A stretch of DNA of 43,206 nucleotides from CAZMJP01 sp964566895 (GTDB lineage: Bacteria; Patescibacteriota; Patescibacteriia; UBA2591; UBA6264): assembly GCA_964566895.1 (NCBI GenBank), contig CAZMJP010000003.1, forward strand, positions 1 through 43,206, in the 5' to 3' direction. The translations under genes and the position numbers were made by a program. This document shows, one piece after another, positions 1 to 9,154 of the stretch (position 1 is the first letter of the stretch; each line of letters opens with the position of its first letter). The notes below the pieces were generated by a model. The model saw nothing but the letters and a program-made list of their open reading frames with translations, did no database searches and was not told the DNA's origin.

Positions 1-1717
1 TTGTGGTCGGGGCTGTTCCTTGACAATTGTAAGTATTGACCACAATAACGCACCCGTTGCCCTCTTGACGATAACCTGTATTACACGTCCACTGACAACC
101 GCCGGCTGAACAAGTAGCCGTAGCATTCGGCGGAGCAGAACAAACATTACCGCAACTGCCGCAATTATTTAAATCAAATAATAAACTGACTTCGCACCCA
201 TTGGCCGAATTTGTGTCGCAATCAGCATAATTATCAGCACAACTTTCTATAACACATCCCCCAAAAGCGCTCCAAACCGGCGGATGAGTGTTTTGACAGA
301 CTCTAATTTGTTGACCAGCGCCATTAGCCACAGAACAACTTTGGATATCCTTATTGCCAATTTCACCCTCGGGATTAAGACAATGGTCTGGCTCGCAAGC
401 ATTGTCCCAGTCCCGATAACCATCGCCGCACTCCCAATCGCAAATGCCAAGAACGCAAAATGGCGTAGCGTTGGCCGGAACTCCTTCGCTCTCACTGCAA
501 ATATTGCCGCAAGCCCCACAATTATCTACGTCAGAACTTAAAGAGTGTTCGCATCCGTTATCCCAATTATAATCACAATTGCCATATGAACTATGACAAA
601 TCCAACCAAGACAAGCGGAATCGCAATCGGCATGAGTTCTGGATTCCTGATTTGTATCGCAAAATTCTCCGTAACCAAGAACATTGTCGCCACAATTAGA
701 CACCTCACCGGATGAAGTATAAGTATAAAGGTAATTATAAGGTCCGGCGTTGTCCGACTGCCCAGTAACTACGTCTTCAATTATCGTGTCTTCTACCCCC
801 TCTTCTCCGCTCGGAATAACCCCTCCCTTCCAAATAACCCCCCCCTCTCCATATTCCAAATTAACGGTTAAATTGTAATATAAACCCGTATAGGGCGGAT
901 CCTCTGGGACATAATATTGATAAATATGAGAACCGACAGGGTGCTCAAAAATAAAATTAGCCGGATTATAACAAGTATTGCTGCATTGGTAATTGGATTT
1001 ATTTGAATTGTTAGGACAACCGGCGCAAGGTCCCAAATCAGTATTAAATTTATTAATTGGATCAATCGGGAGAGATTTGCCTAAAGCCTTGGCTAAAGTA
1101 TTTTGCCAAGAAGGCCACTTACTGTTAGTCAACCCCGATATATATGTTCCCGCCCCTAAAACAGGGTATTTTTTATTTGTTTGATAATATTTCGCCAAAG
1201 CCGACGTTATCTCGTTTAAATCGTAAAAACGCAATAAATCCCGCCTCAACTCGTCTTTAACAGACTCGTCGCTAATATTGATATTAAATCGCCAACTGGC
1301 TAATAACTGATTATAAATTTTAATCGTTTCCGGCCGAGCTTTGTCATTGTAAGAAATAAGATAAATTCTGGCGTAAACTTCGGGGGAGGCGGTTTCTGGA
1401 TGTTGAACCTCTGTTGCTCCAACATAAACTGTCCGGCCCTCTTGAATAGCATAATATCCGTCAACGGTTAAATAAGTTGGGTTGCCCGGATTAGGCACAT
1501 TTTCCTTATACCAAACCAAAGGGCTTAAACGTCTCGGATTTTTGAGCACCTTTACTCCGATTGCATCTCCTAAATTACCAACTGGAAAAAGATACTCGAC
1601 AATCAAATCGTCCGTTGTCTGCGCCTTAATTTTTGAAATATCAAAAGGATTAAAAATTAAAAACGCAAAAATAGTCACTAAAATAACCAGGAATAACTTT
1701 TTTTTCAAATACGACAT
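1..1717 (-). CDS. Secreted Cys-rich surface protein with pseudopilin-like and MopE-type modules (3' end outside window)
   Basis: The frame is open from an ATG at 1717 to the left edge, so at least 572 residues are present and the C-terminus is missing. Residues 1-33 are a signal peptide or membrane anchor (Lys run, hydrophobic stretch, then KIKAQ). At about 150-230 there is a pseudopilin-like stretch (ALAKYYQTNKKYP, then WPSWQNTLAKAL), as in type II secretion G-like subunits. From about 310 onward the protein is Cys-rich. Two copies of the motif NGCE-x-SL-x3-D-x2-NCG-x-CGN-x-C (near 390 and 505) match the repeats of MopE-like proteins, and a thrombospondin-1-like module lies between them. It starts 7 bp after the stop of the giant upstream gene, so the two are probably cotranscribed. 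I see no clear ribosome binding site. Function is inferred to be extracellular or adhesive; no enzyme motif is visible. Confidence 0.8.
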   Translation of the reverse strand, partial: MSYLKKKLFLVILVTIFAFLIFNPFDISKIKAQTTDDLIVEYLFPVGNLGDAIGVKVLKNPRRLSPLVWYKENVPNPGNPTYLTVDGYYAIQEGRTVYVGATEVQHPETASPEVYARIYLISYNDKARPETIKIYNQLLASWRFNINISDESVKDELRRDLLRFYDLNEITSALAKYYQTNKKYPVLGAGTYISGLTNSKWPSWQNTLAKALGKSLPIDPINKFNTDLGPCAGCPNNSNKSNYQCSNTCYNPANFIFEHPVGSHIYQYYVPEDPPYTGLYYNLTVNLEYGEGGVIWKGGVIPSGEEGVEDTIIEDVVTGQSDNAGPYNYLYTYTSSGEVSNCGDNVLGYGEFCDTNQESRTHADCDSACLGWICHSSYGNCDYNWDNGCEHSLSSDVDNCGACGNICSESEGVPANATPFCVLGICDWECGDGYRDWDNACEPDHCLNPEGEIGNKDIQSCSVANGAGQQIRVCQNTHPPVWSAFGGCVIESCADNYADCDTNSANGCEVSLLFDLNNCGSCGNVCSAPPNATATCSAGGCQWTCNTGYRQEGNGCVIVVNTYNCQGTAPTT

Positions 1718-1724
1718 AATTAAC

Positions 1725-4700
1725 TTAGTAGGAATAATAATAATTATAATAATAAGGAGGAGAAATTTTCTCAAATGTTGTCGCCGAAGTTGTCTCAGAC
1801 CAATTAGAACAGCCTCCGCCATTACAGGCTCTAACACGATAATAATATTTTGTCTTAGGATATAATTTGGAAGTATCGTTATATAGTATAGTATCTCTAA
1901 CCGGGCTGGCTATTCCCTCCCAGTAATTTCTCTTTCTTTGTATTTCAAATTTTGTCTCATTATTGGAGTTGTCCGACCAAATTAAATCTATGCGATCGTA
2001 AGAAATTGCTGTGGCAAAAGCGTCAGACGGCGCGGCTGGCGGAAGCGGCTGTTCAATACAATAAAGACGATAATAATCAGAGCAAAAGGAATCACTTTTG
2101 TTAACTGCGCCTGAACTCAAATAAGAAGACCTGCCGTACTTGCCCTGTACTCCGCTGGCGGAGCTGGTCCATCCATTGCAATTATAATTTGGTACGTAGA
2201 CCCCGCTTGACTCAAATCCCGTCCAAACCATAAAATCATCAGGGCTAATCGTGTTATCCAGGTTAAAAGTAAACCAGGCCTTAGAATCAGTGGTATCAAT
2301 TAAGGTGGCGCCGTCGGCTCGATAATATTTTGTATAAGGCAGTAATATCGTTCCTATCCAATCTTGCCCATTTACTTGTCTTTGAAAAGTACCGATTAAC
2401 GCTCTCCATACTTTCCTCAAATCAGGATTATTGGCGTCGCTTTGGCACTTAGCGTCGGCTCCGCTCAATCCGCCTAAATTTCCGCTCCAAAAACTGCCAG
2501 TAACGAATATCCTTAAACCAGCTTCGATCTCGGCAACGCACTGATTACCTCTTTGATAAAACCCGGCATTGCAACCGGAAACAGCACAAACCCCCCAATC
2601 GCCCCAAGAGCCGTTGACTGAACAAGTTCTTACCCTTATCCCCGCTCCATTAGTTATTGAACACTCTTTAATCTCATTATCTCCGGGAGGACAAATAAAT
2701 GTTATTGTTGAACTTATCCGAGACCACTCAGAACAGCCAGTGACATTGCAAGATTTAAGTCGGTAGAAATATTCAATCCCGGAATTTAATCCTGTATCGC
2801 GGTAAGAAGTAATATTTTCCCCTACTCTAGCAACTTCACTCCAAGTAATCGTCCCGCCTCCGCCCGAAACAGCGGCAATATGGAAATCTTTGGAGGATTG
2901 CCCTGGAGATTCTTTAACGCCCCTTTCTATTATAAATTCTTCTTCAATATAAGAATTATCTATCCAGAAAATTTCCACTTGGTCGCCAGCCACAGCCGAA
3001 GCTTGAAGATTAGATGGGGACTGAATAATTCCCTTTCTAGGTAAATCCGGCAGCAATGGTTCGCCATCCCGACAATAGAAGAACATAAAATGGGTATCAA
3101 CGTCTTCATATTGCCAGGGGTTTTCACAAACAAAAACTTGAACTAGACCCTGGTTTGAATATTCTTTTCCAACGGTCCTCGGTTGGTTAATTCCATCAGT
3201 CGTTATTACGGCCGTTGCTTTAATTATTGACGAGCCGTTTTTATTTTGAGACTGGACTGAATTAATCTCCGAAGACTGGCTGTGACAGACGTTTTCAAGG
3301 CAATCCTGAGAAGCGCACTCATCGTCATTTTGGCAGCTCTCTCCGTCGTTTTTTCTGACTAATTTGGCTATCACCGAAACAGATGAATCCCACAACCATT
3401 CCCAATCATAAAGGCCAGCCAGTCCAATTATACTATTTCCATTTTTGTCCTGGCTCTCAGCCACGAAATCCGCCGTACTGTCTTTACGATAAAAAATGAC
3501 GGATTTCGGTGGGACAATGTCACTCGTTTCCGGATTAGATTCATTAGTCGCGGTTATTTTGACAGAGGACAACTGACAAACATCTTCCCCGGTAGTAAAA
3601 TTCCAATCAATGTCGCTCTCCGTGGGAATATTATATTTACTCTTAACTCCGTCTTCCCCCGCTTTTATTTTAACTCCATACTCCTGATTTTTCTCTAAGG
3701 CCTGCTTAGCCCATAATTCGACTCTCGTTTTATTCCCCTCATCAGGAGAGTCGCCTATTTCAATTTCCGTTATCTTTTCTAACCCCCTATATAATTCAAT
3801 TGTTTGATTATTAATGTTTTGGCTATCCATTTCTTGGTCAAAAACAGCGCTAATCAAGACATTACGGCAAACTTTGTCTTGTCCCCCGACCGGATTAACT
3901 TGAATCACTGTTGGTTTGGTTGCCACAATTAAATTTAAAAATCCGTTTGTTTGAGTATTGTCCGAAGAAGTGACTGTAGCCTGAATTTCTGTTTCACCCA
4001 AAGCCAAAGCTTTAGCCGCCACCTGGTCTGGTAAATCTATCTTGGGGACAATGACCGCAGCAAATTGGTTTGATGATTCCCAATCCCAAGTTATTCCGCC
4101 AACCAAAACCTGACAACTCGGCCCCATGGCCACAGCGTAGTAGTCTCGTGTTTTTGTCTCGGGATAAATTATTAAACCGACTTCCTCCCCTTTCGGCACA
4201 ACCTCATTGACCAGCACTCTTTCAGCCGAACAACTCCCTGCTTGTTCTCTGGTTTTAAAATACCATTGATAATCATCTATCGGAGAATCATCCCCTTGTC
4301 CATTTTTATTGCCGTCTAGTTGATAGCCATTTACATCTTTAATGCCCGTCTTCCCGCTTTTAAGAATCGCTTGATACCAATAATTCTGATCTAGAAGACT
4401 GTCGGGAGTAAATAAAAATCCGCGAGCTGTTATCGGTTTAGCCGGGTCAGTAGAAATCTCAATTAATGAAATCTTCCCTGAAATAACTACGCAGGACTCC
4501 GGATCAAAAATCTCATCCCCGGAGTTGCATTTTTCAATGATAATATTGGGGTGGTCCGACGAATCGTCTAAGTCAACCAAACTAATGGCGGCAATTTCTT
4601 TATCAAATCGGGCTGAAACACCGACGTTGGAACAAATATCTAAAGAACCGGGCCAAGGCGACGGACTTTGATAAGTTTCTAAACAAGTTTTATCTTCAAT

Positions 4701-7700
4701 CACCTGGGGCAATTTTATTAAATCCTCTGACTCGAGCAGAGAGGTGAAATACAAAGGATTGCTGACAACCCAATCCTGTTTGCAGGTTTGTCCCCAGTTG
4801 CCAAAACAATGACCGGCAAACAGAAATCCATCACAAGTCCGCTGGCAGCCGAGGGTAACCATTTTTTTCACAACTACATCTCCGCTAATTGTCTCCAAAG
4901 GCACAATAATATCATCAATTTCTCCATCGCTGTCCCAAGTTAAAGTTGTTGCTTCCTGATCTTTATTAAAAATGAGTTTTCTATCAGAGTCCCCTGCCCC
5001 GAGGTCAAATCTAATTCCCAAAATTGTCGCCGGAGAAAATCCTGGATATTCTTTTTCCGGGTTGATTGAACAAAGGGCCGGCGCCAGAGGATCCCGGTTA
5101 ACTTTCCAATTAAATAAATTGCTTAATACATTAGTTGCTGTTTTAAGATAGACCTGAATTTGATAATTGTCCCTGTCTTCGGGGACGGCCGGCAATTCTT
5201 CGGGAACCTCAACAATAACTTCAGTTTCGGTCCATTTTAAAGGGCAATAATCCGGTAAATCTCCGGCTAAATAATCAACAAGTCCGACCCTAAAATAAAC
5301 TTCGCCCGGTATTGAACCAAAATTTTTACCCCTGATTGTCACCCATGTTTTTTCCGCGCCCTTATCAGGACTAATACTAATAATAACCGGAGGTTTGTAA
5401 AACGAAACTAAATTGGAAGGTTTTAAAGGATTTCCAGTTTCAATCGGCGAGGGCACATAAACGGCTACTTCGGGTTTTGATTCTATCACCTCAGGCACAG
5501 TAATATTAATTTTGACATTAGACCAATTGTCTTCCTTTATTTCACTAATGGTTTGCGAGCCAAATCTAATATAACTATCTCCTTGAATATCTCCGAAATT
5601 CTCCCCAATAATGGAAACCGCTGTCCCTTTTTGGCCGTAATTTGGGCTAAGCTGACAAATGGCCGGATTAAAGGTATTATTAAGCCGAAAATCTAATTTA
5701 TTACTCTCCCCTTGAGACGGATCGATAATACTAACAGGATAATCGCTATACCCTAAAACCGGATCTACCCTCAATTTCTCGGGCACAATAGCCACAATTT
5801 CATTATTTGACCAGTTATCGCATCCTATTTCCGCCTGATAATCGCCGAATTTAACAAATTTGGATCCTGGGTAAGAACCAAAGTTCTGGCCACTAATGGT
5901 CACATAAGTGGGGATAAGGGGATCGTTCGTCCCTTGGTTCGGGCTAAGGTTAGTAATTATCGGCAAGTTGTATTCGCGAATAGTAAAGGGCACTCCATTG
6001 CTTGTGCCGACATCATTAATAACAACAACATTACCCGTTTGTGCTCCCGCGGGGACCAAGGCATCTTCTATTTTAGTTTCTGTCCAAGAACTATAATTGG
6101 CAACTTTCTCTGAATAAAATTTGACTTGATTGGACTCCGAACCGCTCCCCACAAATCTAATCCCTCTTAGATCTACCAACGTCTTCTTCGGAGAACCGAT
6201 ATTTGGGTTAAGAGAGAATAAACAAGGTCCGGTCGCCTCTCCATTACTATTAACAAAAAATTCCGCGGCTGAATTTGGCAAATCACTAGCCATCTCCCCC
6301 CCTGAACCACTATAAGTAATAGTCACCTGGGCTTGAGGTCGGTCTCCCTCTGAATAAGTTAAGGGGACCACGGTGGTGACATAATCTTTGGCATAACCAT
6401 TAATCTCCGCCTCAGTTGGATTTTCATTAAGAACGAACTCTAATTTAGACGGAAGAGCTGGTTGAAAAGACGTGCCGGTGAAACAAGATCCTTGAATGGT
6501 TATACATTCTCCCCTGCCTCCTTGTCCCGGCTCTAAAGAAGAAATCCAGGGAAGGCAAAGACAGTCTTCTAAACTTGAAGTAGTAAAATCCCAACTATGG
6601 CTTAACCTGGTTCCAATTCGGTCAATGATTAAATCAGTGCCGATGCTGATGCTATATTCAGCGTTATCCTGTAAATTATTTTCCGGGTTAAAGGAGAAAA
6701 CTCTAAAATCGTCGCTTTCTTCTCCCGGATCGACCACTCTAAAAACGCCTATTTTAGTTGATCCGTTCCAAATATCTATGACATATGGTCCGCCCATTAT
6801 AGCCGAAGGCCTCATTTTAATCTCAGGTGCGGGATTGAATCCAGGTCCGACAACAGTCATAGTCACCTCATAATTATACATAGAGGTATTAAAAACCAAA
6901 CTAATATCAGTATCAGAGCAAACGTCAACTCCTCTCGGGTTCCATGAACTAACTCCCGGAGCCCGATCATTAACCTGAAATTCCCATTCAACCGGACCGG
7001 CCATTTTATTCAGACAAAGGTCTTCAATATTCTCAATATGAACCCGATACCAAGTAAACGACTTTAGCAAATTATCGTCTTTCGGACTTAATCTAAAATC
7101 CTTATCCCCGTATATTACTTGCCAAAACTCGGGAGATAAAGTTTCAACTACTGCCCCATTCTCTCCGTCTAATTCCGCCAGCCAAACGTTTTCCGGAATC
7201 AAGTAGTCGCTTTCATTCATAATTGTAGTCGGATCAATTGGCTCGGAAAAACCAACCCTGATGCTCGGTTTGCGAGAAACATTTCTCTCCGGATAGTCTT
7301 CGTTTCCCGGATTAAAAATCGGACTGGTAGAAACAATTTCCGGCGGAACATTATCCACGGTTTCACCGGTGGTAAAATTCCAAACAAAATAGCTGGCTGT
7401 TTTTAAACAAGAGCCAGCTGCCTGACAATCTTGAAGCGTCCGGCCGCTTTTATCTAAAATTTGTTTGGGAAGATAAGCCGAATAAGAAGTGAAATTTTCG
7501 AAAAGTTCCGGATGTTTAAATATAACTACGTTATTTCTCGTCTGCCAGTTGCCGTCTAGTCTTTCGCTCAGGCAACTACCCCCGCCGGTTTGACATTCGG
7601 CTATTGTCACTCCTTCGCCGCCGGCCGGAGGATTGCATTTTTTCCCGTCAGCGGTTCCACCCAGGCAAACTTCGCTTTCAATTCTCAATTCATCGGCGTC

Positions 7701-8348
7701 GGCTAAATCTTGAATCTTATCGTTATTAACTCCTGAATTAAAAACCGGCTGGACGGCCGAACATAAATAAACGTCTCGGTGATAACTTTCCATTTCGCCG
7801 CCATGCGTGGTTTGAATTTTTGTAATCCTAAACTGATCAAACGAAGACGAACAGATAGTATCCGGGAGGCTACAGGTTTTATTTAGGCTACAACGCCAAC
7901 CTGGGGCGCAACATTGCCCGGCCGTGCATCCTCCCGGGCCCGGAGGAACCGGACCAACTATGCCGCCTAATTTGGAGATAATAAAACTAGCAATGGCGTA
8001 AGCGCTAACAACAATTAAAAGTCCGATTAAAGCATTAATAATAATTTTTTTTGCTTTATCTATCTTTTCAGGACTTCCGCCAGAAGTCATCCACATAAGC
8101 CCGCCGATAATAATAATAATAACGGCGATTAAGCCCAATAAACTTAGAATGATTCTGACAATTCTACCAATAATTTGCGGCAAACTCGCTTCTCCGTAGC
8201 CAGCCGTTGTCCTAAAATCCTCCAATAACCCGACGTCAAGCGTCTGCGCTTTGACTAAACTTAGATTGACAAAAAGACAAACAAATAGAGCAACAAAAAC
8301 AAAACCTAAAATGACAAAATAGATATTTTTTTTGTTTTTTGTAAACAT
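1725..8348 (-). CDS. Giant cell-surface protein: T4SS-pilin-like anchor, Ig-like, IPT/TIG, FN3 and DUF1554 modules
   Basis: About 2,207 residues. The N-terminus has a signal-like hydrophobic stretch ending in LVKAQ. Two further membrane segments at about 60-90 and 105-130 surround GGSPEKIDKAKK, the arrangement of CPR T4SS-pilin (TrbC/VirB2-like) proteins. Then come a Cys-rich linker, SbsA-type Ig-like domains (near 340, 470, 1240 and 1490; for example RVGFSEPIDP), a run of about six IPT/TIG domains (605-1100; LSPNQG, ISPDKG and similar), an FN3 domain (1780-1890), a thrombospondin-1-like Cys module, a DUF1554 domain (1945-2105, ending RLYCIEQP), a second FN3 and a Tyr-rich tail. It is very likely an envelope-anchored adhesin or surface filament. 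Start choice: ATG at 8348 gives a classic signal peptide; a TTG at 8363 overlapping the yqeY stop would add five residues. Function is inferred from domain families. Confidence 0.88.
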   Translation of the reverse strand: MFTKNKKNIYFVILGFVFVALFVCLFVNLSLVKAQTLDVGLLEDFRTTAGYGEASLPQIIGRIVRIILSLLGLIAVIIIIIGGLMWMTSGGSPEKIDKAKKIIINALIGLLIVVSAYAIASFIISKLGGIVGPVPPGPGGCTAGQCCAPGWRCSLNKTCSLPDTICSSSFDQFRITKIQTTHGGEMESYHRDVYLCSAVQPVFNSGVNNDKIQDLADADELRIESEVCLGGTADGKKCNPPAGGEGVTIAECQTGGGSCLSERLDGNWQTRNNVVIFKHPELFENFTSYSAYLPKQILDKSGRTLQDCQAAGSCLKTASYFVWNFTTGETVDNVPPEIVSTSPIFNPGNEDYPERNVSRKPSIRVGFSEPIDPTTIMNESDYLIPENVWLAELDGENGAVVETLSPEFWQVIYGDKDFRLSPKDDNLLKSFTWYRVHIENIEDLCLNKMAGPVEWEFQVNDRAPGVSSWNPRGVDVCSDTDISLVFNTSMYNYEVTMTVVGPGFNPAPEIKMRPSAIMGGPYVIDIWNGSTKIGVFRVVDPGEESDDFRVFSFNPENNLQDNAEYSISIGTDLIIDRIGTRLSHSWDFTTSSLEDCLCLPWISSLEPGQGGRGECITIQGSCFTGTSFQPALPSKLEFVLNENPTEAEINGYAKDYVTTVVPLTYSEGDRPQAQVTITYSGSGGEMASDLPNSAAEFFVNSNGEATGPCLFSLNPNIGSPKKTLVDLRGIRFVGSGSESNQVKFYSEKVANYSSWTETKIEDALVPAGAQTGNVVVINDVGTSNGVPFTIREYNLPIITNLSPNQGTNDPLIPTYVTISGQNFGSYPGSKFVKFGDYQAEIGCDNWSNNEIVAIVPEKLRVDPVLGYSDYPVSIIDPSQGESNKLDFRLNNTFNPAICQLSPNYGQKGTAVSIIGENFGDIQGDSYIRFGSQTISEIKEDNWSNVKINITVPEVIESKPEVAVYVPSPIETGNPLKPSNLVSFYKPPVIISISPDKGAEKTWVTIRGKNFGSIPGEVYFRVGLVDYLAGDLPDYCPLKWTETEVIVEVPEELPAVPEDRDNYQIQVYLKTATNVLSNLFNWKVNRDPLAPALCSINPEKEYPGFSPATILGIRFDLGAGDSDRKLIFNKDQEATTLTWDSDGEIDDIIVPLETISGDVVVKKMVTLGCQRTCDGFLFAGHCFGNWGQTCKQDWVVSNPLYFTSLLESEDLIKLPQVIEDKTCLETYQSPSPWPGSLDICSNVGVSARFDKEIAAISLVDLDDSSDHPNIIIEKCNSGDEIFDPESCVVISGKISLIEISTDPAKPITARGFLFTPDSLLDQNYWYQAILKSGKTGIKDVNGYQLDGNKNGQGDDSPIDDYQWYFKTREQAGSCSAERVLVNEVVPKGEEVGLIIYPETKTRDYYAVAMGPSCQVLVGGITWDWESSNQFAAVIVPKIDLPDQVAAKALALGETEIQATVTSSDNTQTNGFLNLIVATKPTVIQVNPVGGQDKVCRNVLISAVFDQEMDSQNINNQTIELYRGLEKITEIEIGDSPDEGNKTRVELWAKQALEKNQEYGVKIKAGEDGVKSKYNIPTESDIDWNFTTGEDVCQLSSVKITATNESNPETSDIVPPKSVIFYRKDSTADFVAESQDKNGNSIIGLAGLYDWEWLWDSSVSVIAKLVRKNDGESCQNDDECASQDCLENVCHSQSSEINSVQSQNKNGSSIIKATAVITTDGINQPRTVGKEYSNQGLVQVFVCENPWQYEDVDTHFMFFYCRDGEPLLPDLPRKGIIQSPSNLQASAVAGDQVEIFWIDNSYIEEEFIIERGVKESPGQSSKDFHIAAVSGGGGTITWSEVARVGENITSYRDTGLNSGIEYFYRLKSCNVTGCSEWSRISSTITFICPPGDNEIKECSITNGAGIRVRTCSVNGSWGDWGVCAVSGCNAGFYQRGNQCVAEIEAGLRIFVTGSFWSGNLGGLSGADAKCQSDANNPDLRKVWRALIGTFQRQVNGQDWIGTILLPYTKYYRADGATLIDTTDSKAWFTFNLDNTISPDDFMVWTGFESSGVYVPNYNCNGWTSSASGVQGKYGRSSYLSSGAVNKSDSFCSDYYRLYCIEQPLPPAAPSDAFATAISYDRIDLIWSDNSNNETKFEIQRKRNYWEGIASPVRDTILYNDTSKLYPKTKYYYRVRACNGGGCSNWSETTSATTFEKISPPYYYNYYYSY

Positions 8349-8359
8349 GGTTAAAATAT

Positions 8360-8815
8360 TCAATTGTTTAGCTCTTCTTGAACTATCTGATTGACTCGAT
8401 TTCCGTCCGCTCGTCCCTTAAGCCGACCCATCACCTGCCCCATAATTCGGCCTCTGTCTGGCGAACCCGATGTCTTGAGGTCTTTAATAACCTCAGAAAC
8501 TATTGTCCTTATTTTATCATCTGATAATTGTTCTGGCAAGTATTTTATCAACAACTCAAGTTCTTTTCTTTCCTTTTCTACTAAATCGGATCTTCCGCCC
8601 TTTTCGAACATTTCAACGGCTTCCCGGCGCTTTTTTACCTCTCTTTGAATCACCTCAACGGCTATCTCGTCGTTTAGCTCTTGTTTGCTGGGCCGCAATT
8701 CAATCTCTTTATTGTGAAGAGATGTTTTCAAAATACGCAAAACAGACAAAGATTCAACTCTTTTTTCCCGCAAAGCCTTTTTAAAATCTCTCTCTATTAT
8801 TTCCAAAATGCCCAT
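8360..8815 (-). CDS. yqeY: GatB/YqeY domain-containing protein
   Basis: A 151-residue protein of the usual YqeY length. It opens with MGILEIIERDFKKALREKR and contains the family core RILKTSLHNKEIEL, EVIQREVKKRREA, ELELLIKYLPEQLS and the C-terminal GRIMGQVMGRLKGRADG, all typical of the GatB/YqeY fold that resembles the tail of the amidotransferase GatB. The biochemical role of free-standing YqeY is not settled; a tRNA or translation link is assumed from the fold. It lies downstream of rpsU, a gene order conserved in many bacteria, and its TGA stop overlaps a possible TTG start of the giant surface gene. The gap to rpsU (62 bp) carries a 6-bp hairpin at 8844-8860 without a T-run, so readthrough from rpsU is plausible. 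Confidence 0.93.
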   Translation of the reverse strand: MGILEIIERDFKKALREKRVESLSVLRILKTSLHNKEIELRPSKQELNDEIAVEVIQREVKKRREAVEMFEKGGRSDLVEKERKELELLIKYLPEQLSDDKIRTIVSEVIKDLKTSGSPDRGRIMGQVMGRLKGRADGNRVNQIVQEELNN

Positions 8816-8877
8816 ATTGCCTCGTTTCTCTGTTTTAATGACCCTCGCCTCATCGGCGAGTTCACCGCAGAGGCGGA

Positions 8878-9099
8878 TTATGATTTTACTTTGCCGATTT
8901 TTTTCAAATATATTAGCCTTTCTGAATGTTTTTTCCGTTCCAAAGCGTCCATTTTTTTCAACCCCCGGCTTTTTGGTTTAATATAAAATCTTGCCTTTTT
9001 ATATTGATTGACTATCCCTCTCCGTTTAACCTGCTCGGAAAACCTCCTTAAAAAGACATTTAAAGGCTCGTTTTGTTTTCTTTTTGCTTCAATAGCCAT
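8878..9099 (-). CDS. rpsU: 30S ribosomal protein S21
   Basis: A 73-residue basic protein from the ATG at 9099. It shows the S21 pattern: a short N-terminus, NEPLNVFLRRFSEQVKRRGI (compare the family ENEPFE-x-ALRRFKR), KKARFYIKPKS and a Lys/Arg-rich tail. S21 sits on the 30S platform near the anti-Shine-Dalgarno end of 16S rRNA and helps mRNA binding. The frame stays open upstream to 9138, but those 13 residues do not resemble S21, so I chose the internal ATG. The neighbour yqeY supports the call. The tail after residue 50 is somewhat longer and more basic than in Escherichia coli S21. Confidence 0.9.
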   Translation of the reverse strand: MAIEAKRKQNEPLNVFLRRFSEQVKRRGIVNQYKKARFYIKPKSRGLKKMDALERKKHSERLIYLKKIGKVKS

Positions 9100-9154
9100 A
9101 GATGCTGATATTTTAACATAATAAAATAATTTTGACAATATCTCTGTCTACTTT

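Noticed and set aside
8844..8860. Hairpin CTCGCC/GGCGAG after rpsU as a terminator
   Set aside because: No T-run follows on the minus strand; yqeY is probably cotranscribed.
8391..8986. Several plus-strand frames opposite yqeY and rpsU
   Set aside because: They are antisense to well-recognised conserved genes and have no recognisable product.
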